Source: Balamuthia mandrillaris
Lineage: Eukaryota > Discosea > Longamoebia > Balamuthiidae
DNA: 64,000 nucleotides
Assembly (NCBI GenBank): GCA_031835245.1
Contig: JAVKOQ010000046.1
Location: forward strand, 124,001-188,000
Direction of reading: 5' to 3'
In this document: positions 21,244 to 36,213 of the stretch, piece after piece
Position numbering within the stretch: the stretch's first letter is position 1
Layout of the letters: every line of letters starts with the position of its first letter
Made by a program: the position numbers and the translations under genes
The notes under the pieces: generated by a model
Told to the model about the DNA's origin: nothing
The model's database searches: none
What the model saw: the letters and a program-made list of their open reading frames with translations, nothing else

Positions 21244-23959
21244 CATGGCAAGCGCAGCAGGGGGTGGAGGAGGGGGGCCTCCCCCTCAGGAGGAAGACTG
21301 GAGGCGAAAGCTGGTGCCGGAGGATCGACGAAGGATCGTTCAAAAAATGTAAGCCCACTCCTTTGTTTCGCTTACGTTTATTCGCAAGGAGTAGGATGAC
21401 GCTAACGGTGCCCTCCCTTTCTCTCTCCTCTTTTTTGTGGTGTGGTGGTCACGTTGCTTGCGCAGCATAAACGTGTTGAAGGACTGTGCAACGGACGCCT
21501 CTGGAAGTACTGACGAGCCACGCCTGGCTGCCCTTGCTGCTCGTTACGAAGGGACCGTCTACAGCACGGCCCCCAACAACAGCGAGTACTTTCGCCAAAT
21601 AGCCAACAAGCTCTACACCCTTCAGAAGAAAGGCCAACAAGTGAGGGCCAGTGCTGCCGCCGCTGCCGCTGGTGGCGGTGGCGGTGTTCCACAACCACCA
21701 CCACAACAACCTCAACCACAACAACCGCCACCACAACAACAACAAAGAATAACTCAGCAGCAACCACAACAGCTAACAGCACTCCACCAACACCACCAAC
21801 AGCAGCGAGCTGCGCACCACCAGCAGCAGCAACAAGCACAGCAAATGGTGACCAACAATGGGGCCTCCATGATGGGAACTGGACTTGCGCCAGCGAATAC
21901 TGCTGCAATGCTGCAACACCAACAACAAGCAATGTCATCACAACAACAAGTATTAAACTTCAAAAACCAACCACAGGCTCAGCAACAGCAGCCCCCGCAA
22001 CAGTTAACTCCCGCTCAAATAGCGTCCTTACAGCAGCAGCAGCAACAACAAAGAGGGGCAAACCCTACCGTTACTACCCCCGCCCAACGGCAAGCGGCCT
22101 CCCAAATGATGACAGGCATGCCCCAACAGCAAACACCGCAACCGCACCAGCCTCCACTAAGAGCTACTGCAACAGCAGGCCAATCAAACGGCATACATCA
22201 TCCCCACCAGCCCCACCATGCTCCCTCACATCTTGTCACGCCCCAACAGCAAACACAACAGCAGCGGATGGCAACAGGAGCGGCAACGCCTTCTGCCGCT
22301 GCCATACACCACGGACAAATCGGTGGAGCTGGCACTATGTCCAAGCTCAAGACTACTCTGGCAAACACGGTAACACCCTCGGGTGGTCAACCCACTATTA
22401 CCTCGACTGCTCAGCCTCTATCTTCGTCCGCAATGCAGACCACAAGTAGTAGTGCTCCCACCAATGCCACCACTGGTTCTGCAGAGACCAAGCCCGACCC
22501 GGAACGGCTTTATTGGGACAAGGTTCGATGGATGCAGCAGTACCTACGGCCTATGATGGTTATGATACGGCAAATCGAAAAGTTAAAGGAGTCCATCAAG
22601 GTTTCCCCTGTCACAGATCCAGATAAAGCCAACAAACAACGCAACTTGGAGGGTATCCACAAAAAAATGACCTACATACAACGGCTGGTGCAGCATCCCT
22701 CTAGCGGCACTGATTATGTCATTCAGTACCAAACTCTGGAGGCTGCAGAGAGGCAAATTAAGCACTGGCTTAATCAGCTGCAACGGGACCCTTCCTCCTC
22801 TTCATCTTCTACCTCTGCTGCTGCACAACAAGGTCCTATCGGTACAGGTGGCCCTCAACCCCAAGCCACCTTATCTTCCGGTCATGGCACTGTTGCTGCG
22901 ACAAGTGGCACTGTCCCTACAGCACCTGCTTCTACCCACTTTATGCCATCTGGTGGTACTGCGTATGCTCCTCCTCTGGCCTCAAACCAGCAACAACCAA
23001 TTAAGAGTGCAGCCGCTATACCTTCCGCAGGAGGCTACCACCCACAGCCCAGCAGCCATCATCCGCATCCCTCTCACCATCCCCTTCATACTAAAGGGTC
23101 TCCATCTAGCGCAGTACCATCAGCCACAGCTCCTTCTCCTCCTTCAGCTGCCTCTATGGGCACAACAGCACCACCAGCAGGTACCTCTACTAGCCCTCGC
23201 CTCTCTACCCCTCACCAGTATCCTCATAGTACACCACCACCTGTGGCTCCCTCCGCCCTTATAGGCTCTTCCCCTCCACAACTTGCCCCAGAACCTTCTG
23301 GTAAGCATGCAGGAACCCCTCCTCTCCCTCATTCAACCACAGGAGCAGCTTCGTTGGTATCTACACCTCCTACAGCAGCACCCGCTGCCACGACCACTGT
23401 AAAAACTGAAGCCCCACCGGCTTCTCCGCAGACACCACCACAGCAACAAAACGTGATCCAATCTTTTGTGGAGAGGATCCGTAGCCTATCCCCCGAGGCT
23501 ATATCCCGCGTTGCCAACCTCTTTGATGAGACCTTTTCTAAAGTAGCTGCTGGTTCAACAATGCCAGGCTCTTCCTCTCACCTCTCCTACCTTCCTGACA
23601 CGCCATTTAACAGCCTTCCTGGTTCACACTGCTCTTCTTCTCCTGATAATCCACTTGGTAGTTTTTTCCTCCCTCTAATGTCGTTTGGTTTTTCTTCTTT
23701 CAATGCTCTTTATTCATTATTTCTAAAAAAAAAAGGGCTTGCGACGTCGCATAACGAACCTCCTTTGAAGAAAACAAAGCTACAAGGCCTAAAGGAGGCA
23801 GCTCCCAACGGTGGTGTTTCTTCCTCTTCCCATTCAGCCCTCTTTACGATGCTATCACGACCACAAACCAATGCTCTGGATGAATCGCTGTGGTTTGGTG
23901 GATTGCAGCATTCGCCATCCCCATCCCGAATAAGTAAGCGCAAAATGACCTCTGCTTAA
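21244..23959 (+). CDS. MED15: Mediator complex subunit 15 with KIX domain
   Basis: MED15 is the tail-module Mediator subunit that docks activators through its KIX domain. Exon 1 ends and exon 2 (from about 21466) continues the KIX: EEDWRRKLVPEDRRRIVQK, then INVLKDCATDASGSTDE, RLAALAARYEGTVYSTA, EYFRQIANKLYTLQKK. The middle is extremely Gln/Pro/His/Ser-rich, as in animal and fungal MED15. A conserved-looking helical stretch (LYWDKVRWMQQYLRPMMVMI) sits near 22510-22570. A short intron at about 23660-23737 is in frame with the surrounding sequence and encodes an implausible Phe/Leu stretch if retained. Stop codon 23957-23959. Confidence 0.88.
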
Positions 23960-24050
23960 ACAACAACACCGCCCCCTGTTTTTTTTGTTTGAGATACAGA
24001 AGAATCTATATTGTAGTTGCTTGTGACATAGGGAGGAGAATAGAGACCAT

Positions 24051-25931
24051 TTAGAACTTGAAGTCCTTATACTTTTTCTTATCGGAGGACTTGGACTTTT
24101 TCTTGGTGGCAGCGCCAGCAGAGGTTGCCTCCTCCTCGTCCAAGGCGGAGCCAGCGATGGGGCGTTGTTGGGTGGCGGCCACGTGCGTCTCGTACTTAGC
24201 TTTGAGCACGTCATCAGTGAGATTTTCGAGCTCGCTGGGGTTGAGGGTAATGTCCACTTCCTTCGTCTTTTGGCTCTTGATGAGGTTGACCAACTCGGGA
24301 CCCTTCTTTCCTTTGGCGCCAGCAGCAGCTGCGGCAGCAGGAGCGCCAGGCAGCTGGTAAGTATGAGCAGAACCAAAGGCAGCTGAGCCCACTTGGGCGG
24401 CCTGCTGTTGGAGCACTTGGAAGAGTGGCCGCTGTTCTTGTTCTGGTTCGTTGGTTGCAATCCTCTTCCTAAGGTCGATGGTATCGGGAGTTTCGATGCC
24501 GGTGGGAGTGGCCAGACCTGCCGCAAGCTGAGCGGCCGGTCGAGCAGCCTCTTGCAAGGAGGCTTCCTCCTGGTCGGCCTCTTCCTCTGATTCCTCCTCG
24601 GATTCCTCTTCGTCGGAGGAGGAATAGCCTTCCTCTTCCTCCTCTTCCTCCTCCAGCTCTCCCCAGGGCTTGCGCTCGATAGGCTGGGCGTACTGGGAAA
24701 GAGTGGTGGCAGTGGTACCAAAGACGTCGCCGTAGAGGGGCCTTCCCCACTGATCGACAGGGGGCTTACCCCAACCTCCTGGCTGATAGCCAAACTGAGC
24801 GCCAAGAGGTATGGGGGCGTTGAGGCCAGGAATCTTGAGGTTAGGATAGGACGGCGGAGGCCCGTAGCGCTGCATGTTGATGAGCCAGGGAGGAGGTGCA
24901 CCCTCCGGCATGCCCAGCGCCTCCTTCAGCTCGTCGGAGAGAGCTCCTGGCCTCTTCTCTTTCAGCTTGACTTGATACTCCTTGCCCTCGTAGTACTGTT
25001 CTCCATGGATTGTGAGCTTGGGCTTGGTCTGGTAGCGGAAGAACGCGTCATGCAGGATGCGATAGTCAATGTCCAGCCGACCCATCTTTGGCTGCATTCG
25101 CTCTCGCTGTTTCTGCTTGGCTTTCTTCTGCTCGTCGGCCTCTTGCAGGGCCTGTCGTATGCGCGATATGCCCGTCGCTGCGATGAAGTCAGGCAGCTCG
25201 AAGGGCGGTTTCTCTATGCCTCTCTTGTTTTGAAGGTACTTGCGTTTCTGACACCAGTGTCTGGGCACGGGCACCGTATTACGGTAGCTCTTCAGATAGA
25301 CCAGCAACTCTGGGTCCGCTGCTGTTACATCCCATGCCTCCACCACGTCTGGTCGCTCTACCACTTGCTTCAAAGCTGCCACGCTCTTTCTCTTCTCTTT
25401 TTTCCGTTGCCGGTTGGACATGTGCTTCACGTGTTCATTATCCTCGTCCTCGTTGTCTTCTTGCTGTTCCTTACCACTCCCGCGCGCCTCACTCTGTAGC
25501 GCACCGTCCTCGTCTAGCTGCTGTTGTTTGTCTGACAGCAGTTCCTCCACCGGAGCGAAGCGCGAAAATATGTTTCGAAAGTGCTCCAGAATGGGCTCCT
25601 CTCCCAGTGGCGCGGACACGTACTCCACCTCCACTTCTTCCTCGTTGTTGTTGGCCTCTCCTTCCGCTTCTTCTTCTTCTTCTTCTTCTTCTTTCTTTAT
25701 GCTCGACAACAAGTTATTGTGTTGTTGTCTCCTCGCTTTCTTGTTGTTTTTGCTCTTCTTCTTTTTCTTACGGGGCCGCTTCCTCTTCTTCTGTGCTGCA
25801 GCCGCTGCTGCACTCAGCGAGGCCTGTCCAGCACTATTGTTGTTGCTTGATGTGTCACGGTTTAATTCGCCGCTTCTGTGAACACCACCAGCTACAGCCA
25901 TGGAGGTGGTTTGATCTTCTTCTGCACCCAT
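24051..25931 (-). CDS. SF3B2: Splicing factor 3B subunit 2 (SAP145/Cus1)
   Basis: U2 snRNP component that helps anchor U2 at the branch site. The 626-residue product is uninterrupted by introns. After Lys/Glu-rich low-complexity sequence it has the DUF382 core (FELPDFIAATGISRIRQALQ near residue 240; GRLDIDYRILHDAFFRYQTK; YYEGKEYQVKLKEKRPGALS) and the PSP motif (LGMPEGAPPPWLINMQRYGP, PSYPNLKIPGLNAPIP), continuing GGWGKPPVDQWGRPLYGDVF. It ends with a basic tail KSSDKKKYKDFKF. It is shorter than the human protein (895 residues) mainly in the N-terminal region. The start ATG (25929-25931) is the first in the frame. Confidence 0.95.
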   Translation of the reverse strand: MGAEEDQTTSMAVAGGVHRSGELNRDTSSNNNSAGQASLSAAAAAAQKKRKRPRKKKKKSKNNKKARRQQHNNLLSSIKKEEEEEEEEAEGEANNNEEEVEVEYVSAPLGEEPILEHFRNIFSRFAPVEELLSDKQQQLDEDGALQSEARGSGKEQQEDNEDEDNEHVKHMSNRQRKKEKRKSVAALKQVVERPDVVEAWDVTAADPELLVYLKSYRNTVPVPRHWCQKRKYLQNKRGIEKPPFELPDFIAATGISRIRQALQEADEQKKAKQKQRERMQPKMGRLDIDYRILHDAFFRYQTKPKLTIHGEQYYEGKEYQVKLKEKRPGALSDELKEALGMPEGAPPPWLINMQRYGPPPSYPNLKIPGLNAPIPLGAQFGYQPGGWGKPPVDQWGRPLYGDVFGTTATTLSQYAQPIERKPWGELEEEEEEEEGYSSSDEEESEEESEEEADQEEASLQEAARPAAQLAAGLATPTGIETPDTIDLRKRIATNEPEQEQRPLFQVLQQQAAQVGSAAFGSAHTYQLPGAPAAAAAAGAKGKKGPELVNLIKSQKTKEVDITLNPSELENLTDDVLKAKYETHVAATQQRPIAGSALDEEEATSAGAATKKKSKSSDKKKYKDFKF

Positions 25932-26356
25932 GCTGCTTCTTCTTCTCTCTGCGGTGACTGGTACTACACGGCTGCTGCTGGCTTTTTGTTTTTTGTTTTT
26001 TTTTTTGGGGTGTTGGTGTTGATGTTGGGCCTCCTCTCTTCTCTTGGTTGTTGTGGGGTTTCTTTGTTTTCTTTTTTTTTTGCGTCTGAGGGGTGGTTTG
26101 GCGTGGAGAAAGTTCGCAGATTATTATTTCGTCTATCGATAATATTATTGAATAACGATAATAATTGATGATTGAATATTCGCAATAACGACATTCCGCG
26201 CATGGCAGGCAGCGGAACCGCACCTGCGGGTTACAGAAGGACCGCCGCCCCTTCTCTGAATAACGTTTGTTCGGTGAAGTTCGTTCGACGTTGTCACCTC
26301 CCCTGCTGCCCCCCTGAAAATGTGTGGCGAGTCCAGCCCCTCTCTGGCCAAATACA
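25932..26356. promoter_or_regulatory. Divergent promoter region, SF3B2 and LRR-BTB gene
   Basis: About 425 bp between divergent start codons, with several T-rich runs (25981-26100) and an AT-rich dip at 26120-26180. No gene seen. Confidence 0.45.
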
Positions 26357-29981
<3,625 letters not shown>

Positions 29982-30063
29982 AATCATTAAAACTCACAAC
30001 AACAGCAAACAGATTGCATTCAGGTTGGTGGAACATTTTGAAGCAAGCACATGGGTTCTGTGT

Positions 30064-32776
30064 TTACATCTTGCGAACAGGAGTAATGCCCAGAATTGTC
30101 ATAGCTTGTTCCAGCACTTTTTCCACAGCAAAACACAAAAGCAACCATTCTTGCTTCTTGCTTTGATCTTGGCAGTGAAGGATGTGGCACCGCTCATAAA
30201 ACTGGTGAAACTTTGTAGAGAGCCGGTACAAATACTCACATAGCAGATGCAGTTGTAGCCGATCCTCCACTGTCTGCATTACATCTGAAAATTGGAGTAA
30301 AGCGACCGCAAGGTCCCTTGCTTCTTTCTCTTGGTAGGGGCTCCGCATGTCTATTTCGTGGCCACTACCTTGCTGCGTCGGTTGTGATGGCAGTAATAGG
30401 CGGTGGTCCAAGCCCAAACTCACTTGCCGCCGAATAGATTGAATGCGAGTAAAGGCATACATCATGTAGACGGCCGTATTACCCTTGAAGGATAGCATTC
30501 GTGGAAAAGAGAATATATAGTCAGAAGAACGGTGATGAGACAACTCGAAATACTTAATGGCAGCGTAGGCTAGCTTCTCCGCTATTTCGTGAATCTCTTG
30601 TTCTTCTTCCGGGTTGATGGTGGTTGAGGGCGTGGTATGGGAGGTAATAGGGAGTGTAGTTGTTGTTATGTTTTCTGGTTGCTTCTGTGTTAAGCGATTA
30701 GAAACCTGGGGAAGGGCACCGCTTTGGCGTGCCTCGGCTTTCATCAAAGACAAGGTAGTCCTAACAACAGAAGTAGCCTCCTCAATACCGTCGTCCATCA
30801 ACTTGCTAAGAGAAAAGGGTGTGCCGTCCCGAGAGCGAAGTCGTTTACCATCTTCTCCTTGTACCACCCCAAAAGTGACGTGGTCTACCCTTGTCACAGC
30901 AGGGTCATACCAGCCGGCAAGCCTTGCTGTCTGCAGAGAGTAGGTGTGAGCGATTGCCACCAAGAGGGAGCAAGAAGGATATGCGGATGGAGGGATGGAA
31001 TGCATGCCTCTAAGACCATCTGAAAATGAAGGGATTGGGCGTGATCAGTGACATATATGATCCAGTCACAGTTGAGCTGATGGATTCGATGCTTTAGCGC
31101 TGCAAGGTCAGTGGTACTATAGAGATGAGCACCATCATTTTTCTCGATGATAAAGGGTGGGAGGTTGGTTTGCTGTGCGAGAAGTTCGCTGGAGCTCTCA
31201 CTCGGCTTGAAGAAAACACACTTTGCTCCCTCGTTCTCCACAGCAATACCTTTGTCCATCAGCTCTTTCACAATTCCTGGCAACATATCCCGGTAAAATG
31301 ACTCTCCTCTTTCCTGCACTGTTACTTCAAGTCGTCTGTAAATGTCTTCAAAGGAAGCCCTACTAGCCTCGCAAATGCGGTTAAAGGTATTCCACACCCT
31401 AGGAGAGGCTCTTTCTCCCTGCTGTAACTCACGAGCCAGGGCATGAGCCAGCTTGCAAAATTCCGGATCAGCTTCAGTGCGCTGCTTGCCTTCCGCATAG
31501 AGGGCGGAGAGCTGGGCAGCATTCAGGCTTGCGACGCTGCTGTGACCTGTTTTGTCCTCCACCTCAAACACCATCGCTAACACGATACCCATCGGATATC
31601 CAAAATCTCCCACATGGCTGATGCAGTATCGTAGAAGTTATAGGAAATGGGTGACAGCGAAAGGATTTGTTAGCTAATGTTCCTTTTGTTTTGAAGGTTA
31701 GATCACTCACCTTATTCGCTCCACGTGATGTCCTGAATACAACTCGAGTAGGTTAGCCAGAGCGTTGCCTTGGATAATAGAGCGTAGATGCCCTACATGC
31801 AAATCTTTGGCCATGTTTGGCGAAGCAAAGTCGACCAGCACTTTCTTTCTGGGCCGTCTTGCCTGTTGTTGCTGCAACTGATGAGGGGCAGTAGCATGAT
31901 TCGTTTGGGTGGTCTGATATGTTGTTCCAGCTCGTTCAGTTTGCAATATCTGCTCCACTTGGCGATAGAGCCAGTGGGGACGGAGAGTTACAGTGATGAA
32001 GCCCCCTTTCACCACTTCTATCTTGTCTATCATGGCTATAGTGTGGCTTTCTTTGTCATCGCGTGCGCCATGCCTATCACGTTCTAAGGACTGCATTAAC
32101 TGGTTGGCGATTTGTGTGGGAGGCTGTTTGAGGGCCTTGCCTATTGCAAATGTGCCGGTGAACTGGTAGTCGGCTTTGCTCTTTGTGGGCGGTGCTTGGG
32201 TTACTGTCATCGTTTTGTCGAATGCGACCTGTCTTAAAAGCGGCGAGTTAGTAAGAAAGAACTGAAAATGAAGCAGGAGCAAAGCGGTTGCACACACTCT
32301 GTGGGGAACGTCTTGAGGACCGCTTCTTCAAAGAGGTCCTGCAGCAAAAACTGTGGCCCCAGTCGTCTCTTTCCATGTTCATCCTCAAACAACTGCACAA
32401 AAGGGTGTCAAGGTTGTTTCTTTCTTTTCCTTTCTCTTGTTGCTCAACAAGTTGGAACTTTTGAACAGGTAAGATAAAGTACCGTAATTCTTTGGCCCTG
32501 GTTACAAGCGGCGGTGTGACGTAGTGGTGGCTGGTTGGCGGAGTAGCGCCGTAAGTTACTCCACATGGAAGAGCAGCCATGCACAAACCACAACCCTCTG
32601 CTGCTTCTGGGGTTGGCAACACAACTTCTTCTCCGTCCCAAAAAGAGTAGGGGTGTGGCTGGTAATAGTGGCGTTGTTCCTGTAGCTGCTGCTTTTGGCA
32701 CCGGCGGCGGAAGTGGAGAGCTGCAGGCTCCACGTAGAACAACGATATTTCTGTTTGCAGCCGCCGCCCCCAACAT
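30064..32776 (-). CDS. RARS: Arginyl-tRNA synthetase with predicted mitochondrial presequence
   Basis: Class I enzyme that charges tRNA-Arg. The signature [20 protein letters not shown] holds the HIGH motif as [23 protein letters not shown] replaces a canonical KMSKS, as usual for ArgRS. The N-terminal add-on domain appears as [20 protein letters not shown] and [17 protein letters not shown]. The C-terminal anticodon-binding helices run from about 30600 to the stop (30064-30066). The start was chosen at 32776: the first exon then reads a long Ala/Arg/Ser-rich leader ending [16 protein letters not shown], and only this frame joins in phase through the donor at ACG|GTACTT to exon 2 ([12 protein letters not shown]). 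The leader looks like a mitochondrial targeting signal. Confidence 0.88.
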
Positions 32777-33087
32777 GGTGTAAGGGAGGCCGCCCGAAGA
32801 AGACCTAATAATAATAATAATAATTGGGTGCAGCAGCAGCTGCTGTTGGAAGAAGACCAAGCCACCAAACCTCCCTCCCTCTCTTCCTCCTTTCTCAGCC
32901 GTTCTTTTTCCCTGTTGGTCTTTTCCGCCGACATCGATCAATCTTCAGGAATGATCTGAATGAATCCAGGTGACGTGGCACGGAGAGACTCAGGCAGAGA
33001 GGGAGAGAGGGAGAGAGAGAACAACCGCAGCAATACCCACAACAACCACGAGCAACCCCCATTTCCCATCACTCGAAACTCAACTGC
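32777..33087. promoter_or_regulatory. Divergent promoter region, ArgRS and golgin
   Basis: About 310 bp with an ATT/AAT triplet run (32806-32824), a GAGAGAGA run near 33000, and no gene seen. Confidence 0.4.
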
Positions 33088-34498
33088 ATGCAAACAACAA
33101 CAAGCCCACACAGCCCCAGCAAGGGGCCACCTGCCACTACCACCGCCTATAAAGACAATGCTAGACCAGCGGCAGCAGCAGGGCAGCCCCCACCCACAGC
33201 AGGAGGAGGGCTGCAGCCCCCACCAAGGACGCTAAGAGAACATCAGCAGCATCAGCAGGAGGTAGAGAATGAGGATGGTGGTGGTGGTTTCTCCATGTGG
33301 GGCAGACTCTCCTCCTTCACCCAACAATTCAACCAAATCACACGCGACGCAATTCAAGGCGAAGAAGATGAGATGGACAGCGTGCTGGCTGAACTGGAGG
33401 AGGTCAGGGCAGAGCTGGAGCACATGACCACCATGGTCGAAGCCCAAAATATAAAGGTTAGCCTCACCAGTCGCTCTTCTTCTCCCATAGCCCATAGATG
33501 TAACAATGCTGCTAATAACCTCTTGCTTCTGCATGTACGCGAACGTAGATAAAGCATTACGAGCAAGAGGTACTGGACTTGCGGCAGCAACAAACAGCAG
33601 CTGAACTGCAGATAGCAAGTGTAAATAGCGAATATCGCAAAATGATCAAAGAGAAGGAGGTATGTTATGGATTTACCTCTTCCTTGCTTGCTTGCTTCCT
33701 TCCTTTGGTTGTTTGCCTTGTTCGAAACATAGTTTTACTTACTTCCGGCCCAAAGGCTGCTCTTTCTATGCTGAAGTCGGAATGCTCAAAGCTGAAAGAT
33801 GACAACGAGCGGTTGCAGCACAGTCTCTACATAGCAAATAGCCAAGCAACCTTGTACCAACGCACTGAGGAAGGGGCTCCGTTTCAACAACAGCAACAAC
33901 AAACAGGGAATGTGGGAGCTCCCTCTCCTTCTACCTCACCTGCCACAGATTCTCCCCTGGCAATCAGCTTACTGGGCACACAGCTCAAAAACAGGACTCC
34001 CCAAAACTCACCGACAGCTGATAGTCACTTCAGCTTAGAAGTTAGTTTCTGTCCTCTTTATTTCTCTTTAGTTTATCTGTAGTGTTAACACATTGAACTT
34101 TAAACAGCTGCAGAAAGAACGAAACGAGATATGGACCTCTCTGCGTGCCTCGCTTGCTGAGTTGGGGCTTTCTGTGGATGACTTTGAGCATAACCCCAAA
34201 AGCCTGCCAGAGACCATTCAATGGTGGACCCGACAATTTGGTGCACTTCTCACTGAGGCTAACGCCCAGAAACAAATCTCCGAGGCAAAGTTGGTTGAGC
34301 GAACAAAGCAACTTGAACAGCGAATAGAAGAGCATGTTAATGCCCTCAAACAAAGCGAAGCACAACTATGGGCACATGAAGACACCTCCAACATGAAAGA
34401 AGCCTTCCCCAAGCTTTTGAACGAGCTGAACGTCTCTAAAATGACTGCGGACAAACTCCAGAAGCAAAACGATGAGCTTGCAAGGTTGATTTCTGTTT

Positions 34499-34539
<41 letters not shown>

Positions 34540-36039
34540 CTCTTTGCATATTTCAACTTGATTAATTTTTCGTGATTTTGCGAATGGTTTCTACTCAGAC
34601 GACTATCCGAGTTAGAGGAAGGTGAGAACGAGGAAACTCCTACGGGTTTGTCTGTAGACACTTATGAAAAGGTACTCCTATTAGTAAAACTTCAGCACGA
34701 ACGATCTAACTTTTTCATCACCACCAGGAAATCGAGCAGTTGAAAGCTAAATTGGAAAAAAGCCAGAATGCTTTGTCCCGTTTACGAGCTCATCTAATCG
34801 AACAAGAGGAACTGCATAACAAAGAATTGTTAGAAAGCGAGAACAGAGTGAAAGAGTTGCAGCAACGGTAGGCCGCTCAGTTGCTTTCCCTTCCATCAGT
34901 TTTTTTTTTTTGACTGATGACCTACCTGTTATGTTTAGAATGGCTCGTTACGTATCCCAGCAAAATGCTATCGATAGCACGACTGAACGGTATCAAAAGT
35001 TGTTGGTACGATTAACGATTGACTTCTTTAAATTCTTTTTTAACACCTCTTGTAGAAGGATTACGAGGAGAAGGAAGCTGAATGTACTCAAACTACGCAA
35101 GCTTTGCTTAATCTTCAAAATGTCCTAGAGCAATTCCAAGCACAACAGGACTCGCTCGTTCGTTTCGAAGTCTCAGCTCTGTCCTCAAAACTGGAAAAAC
35201 AAAAGGAGGAATGCCAACATTTGCGGGAGCAATGCGCTGAATACAAACTCAAAGAGAAGCGGTTGGAACTTGCGGAGAAGACCATAGAGCAACTGCGGGA
35301 CGACCTAAATCAAAAGTCAAGAGAAATAATCAAATATCAGGAGGAAGGTACCTTCTTCTCTCTTCTTCTCTTCGTGCCGTTCCCTTCTCTTACCATGCCG
35401 CAAAAAAAATGAACGCAAAGTGGAGCCGTTGCGGGAAGCCCTTGAAGAGAGCCTCCGGCGATTGCGTAATGCAGCAGAGAATGGCAAAAACTTGGTGGAC
35501 AGGTATGCGTGGGCACACATAAGCTTCTGAAGTGGCAGCAGCACTGCTAACATTTAAATACAATGCAATAGGCGACTCGTGTCGAAATTATTTGTGACCT
35601 ATTTCGAGCGCTCGGACAATAGGCTTGAGATCCTGAACCTAATGGCTAGCATCCTGGAGTTTTCAGAAGAGGAGAAATCCAAGGTACTCTCCCCTGCTTC
35701 TCACCCTGAAGCCCCTTGGTTATTAAACATCTGTTGTAGGTGGGTCTGATGCCTCTCAATAAGGGCAGCGGCTGGTCCCTATTTGGCAGGAGAGGAGGTA
35801 GTGACAAACAGAAAGAACCAGAGGACATCAAAACACAACGCACAGCACCCACACTCACAGACCTCTGGGTGGAGTTCCTATTGAAAGAAGCCTCTTCTGC
35901 GGCACAACAACAGCAAGCAACAAATAACATTGGAGAAGGAGGCGACGATAAAAACCCAGGGATGGATACCAGTGGCGAAGAGAGTGAAGTTCAAAAGAAT
36001 TCAGAGAACACCAAGGAAACTAAAGAGCTTAATACATAA
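33088..36039 (+). CDS. Golgin of the GMAP-210/Rud3 type (GRAB domain)
   Basis: Golgi tethering protein. Near the N-terminus MWGRLSSFTQQFNQITRDAI resembles the amphipathic lipid-packing region of GMAP-210. The rest is long coiled coil (ELEEVRAELEHMTTMVEAQ; DNERLQHSLYIANSQATLY; ALKQSEAQLWAHEDTSNMKE; KEKRLELAEKTIEQLRDDLN). Towards the C-terminus RRLVSKLFVTYFERSDNRLE and EILNLMASILEFSEEEKSKV match the GRAB (GRIP-related Arf-binding) domain, followed by GSGWSLFGRRGG and a disordered acidic tail. About eight introns, one with a long (CT)n tract (34502-34538). Start ATG 33088 is the first in frame with the N-terminal helix; stop codon 36037-36039. Confidence 0.8.
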
Positions 36040-36213
36040 CTATATTTCCACTAAGGCGCCTACATTAAACTTGCACATTTTGCAAATCTTGCACAAATGC
36101 ACCACGAGAGGGCAATGCATTCGCGGGGGTAGGACCCAATGCTGCCAGACCCTGTCCGTACAGCTCTTCTTTTCCCTTCGCCAAGATCAACACTGTTAAA
36201 AACAAAACGTGGG

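Noticed and set aside
20692-21246. Minus-strand 184-residue frame upstream of the F-box gene
   Set aside because: No domain, and it precedes the F-box start codon in the presumed promoter/5' leader.
25334-25957. Plus-strand Ser/Leu/Cys-rich frames of 155-207 residues
   Set aside because: Antisense to SF3B2, which has clear family domains and conserved motifs.
32248-32934. Minus-strand 228-residue frame as ArgRS N-terminus
   Set aside because: This frame does not splice in phase into exon 2 of ArgRS; the overlapping frame starting at 32776 does.
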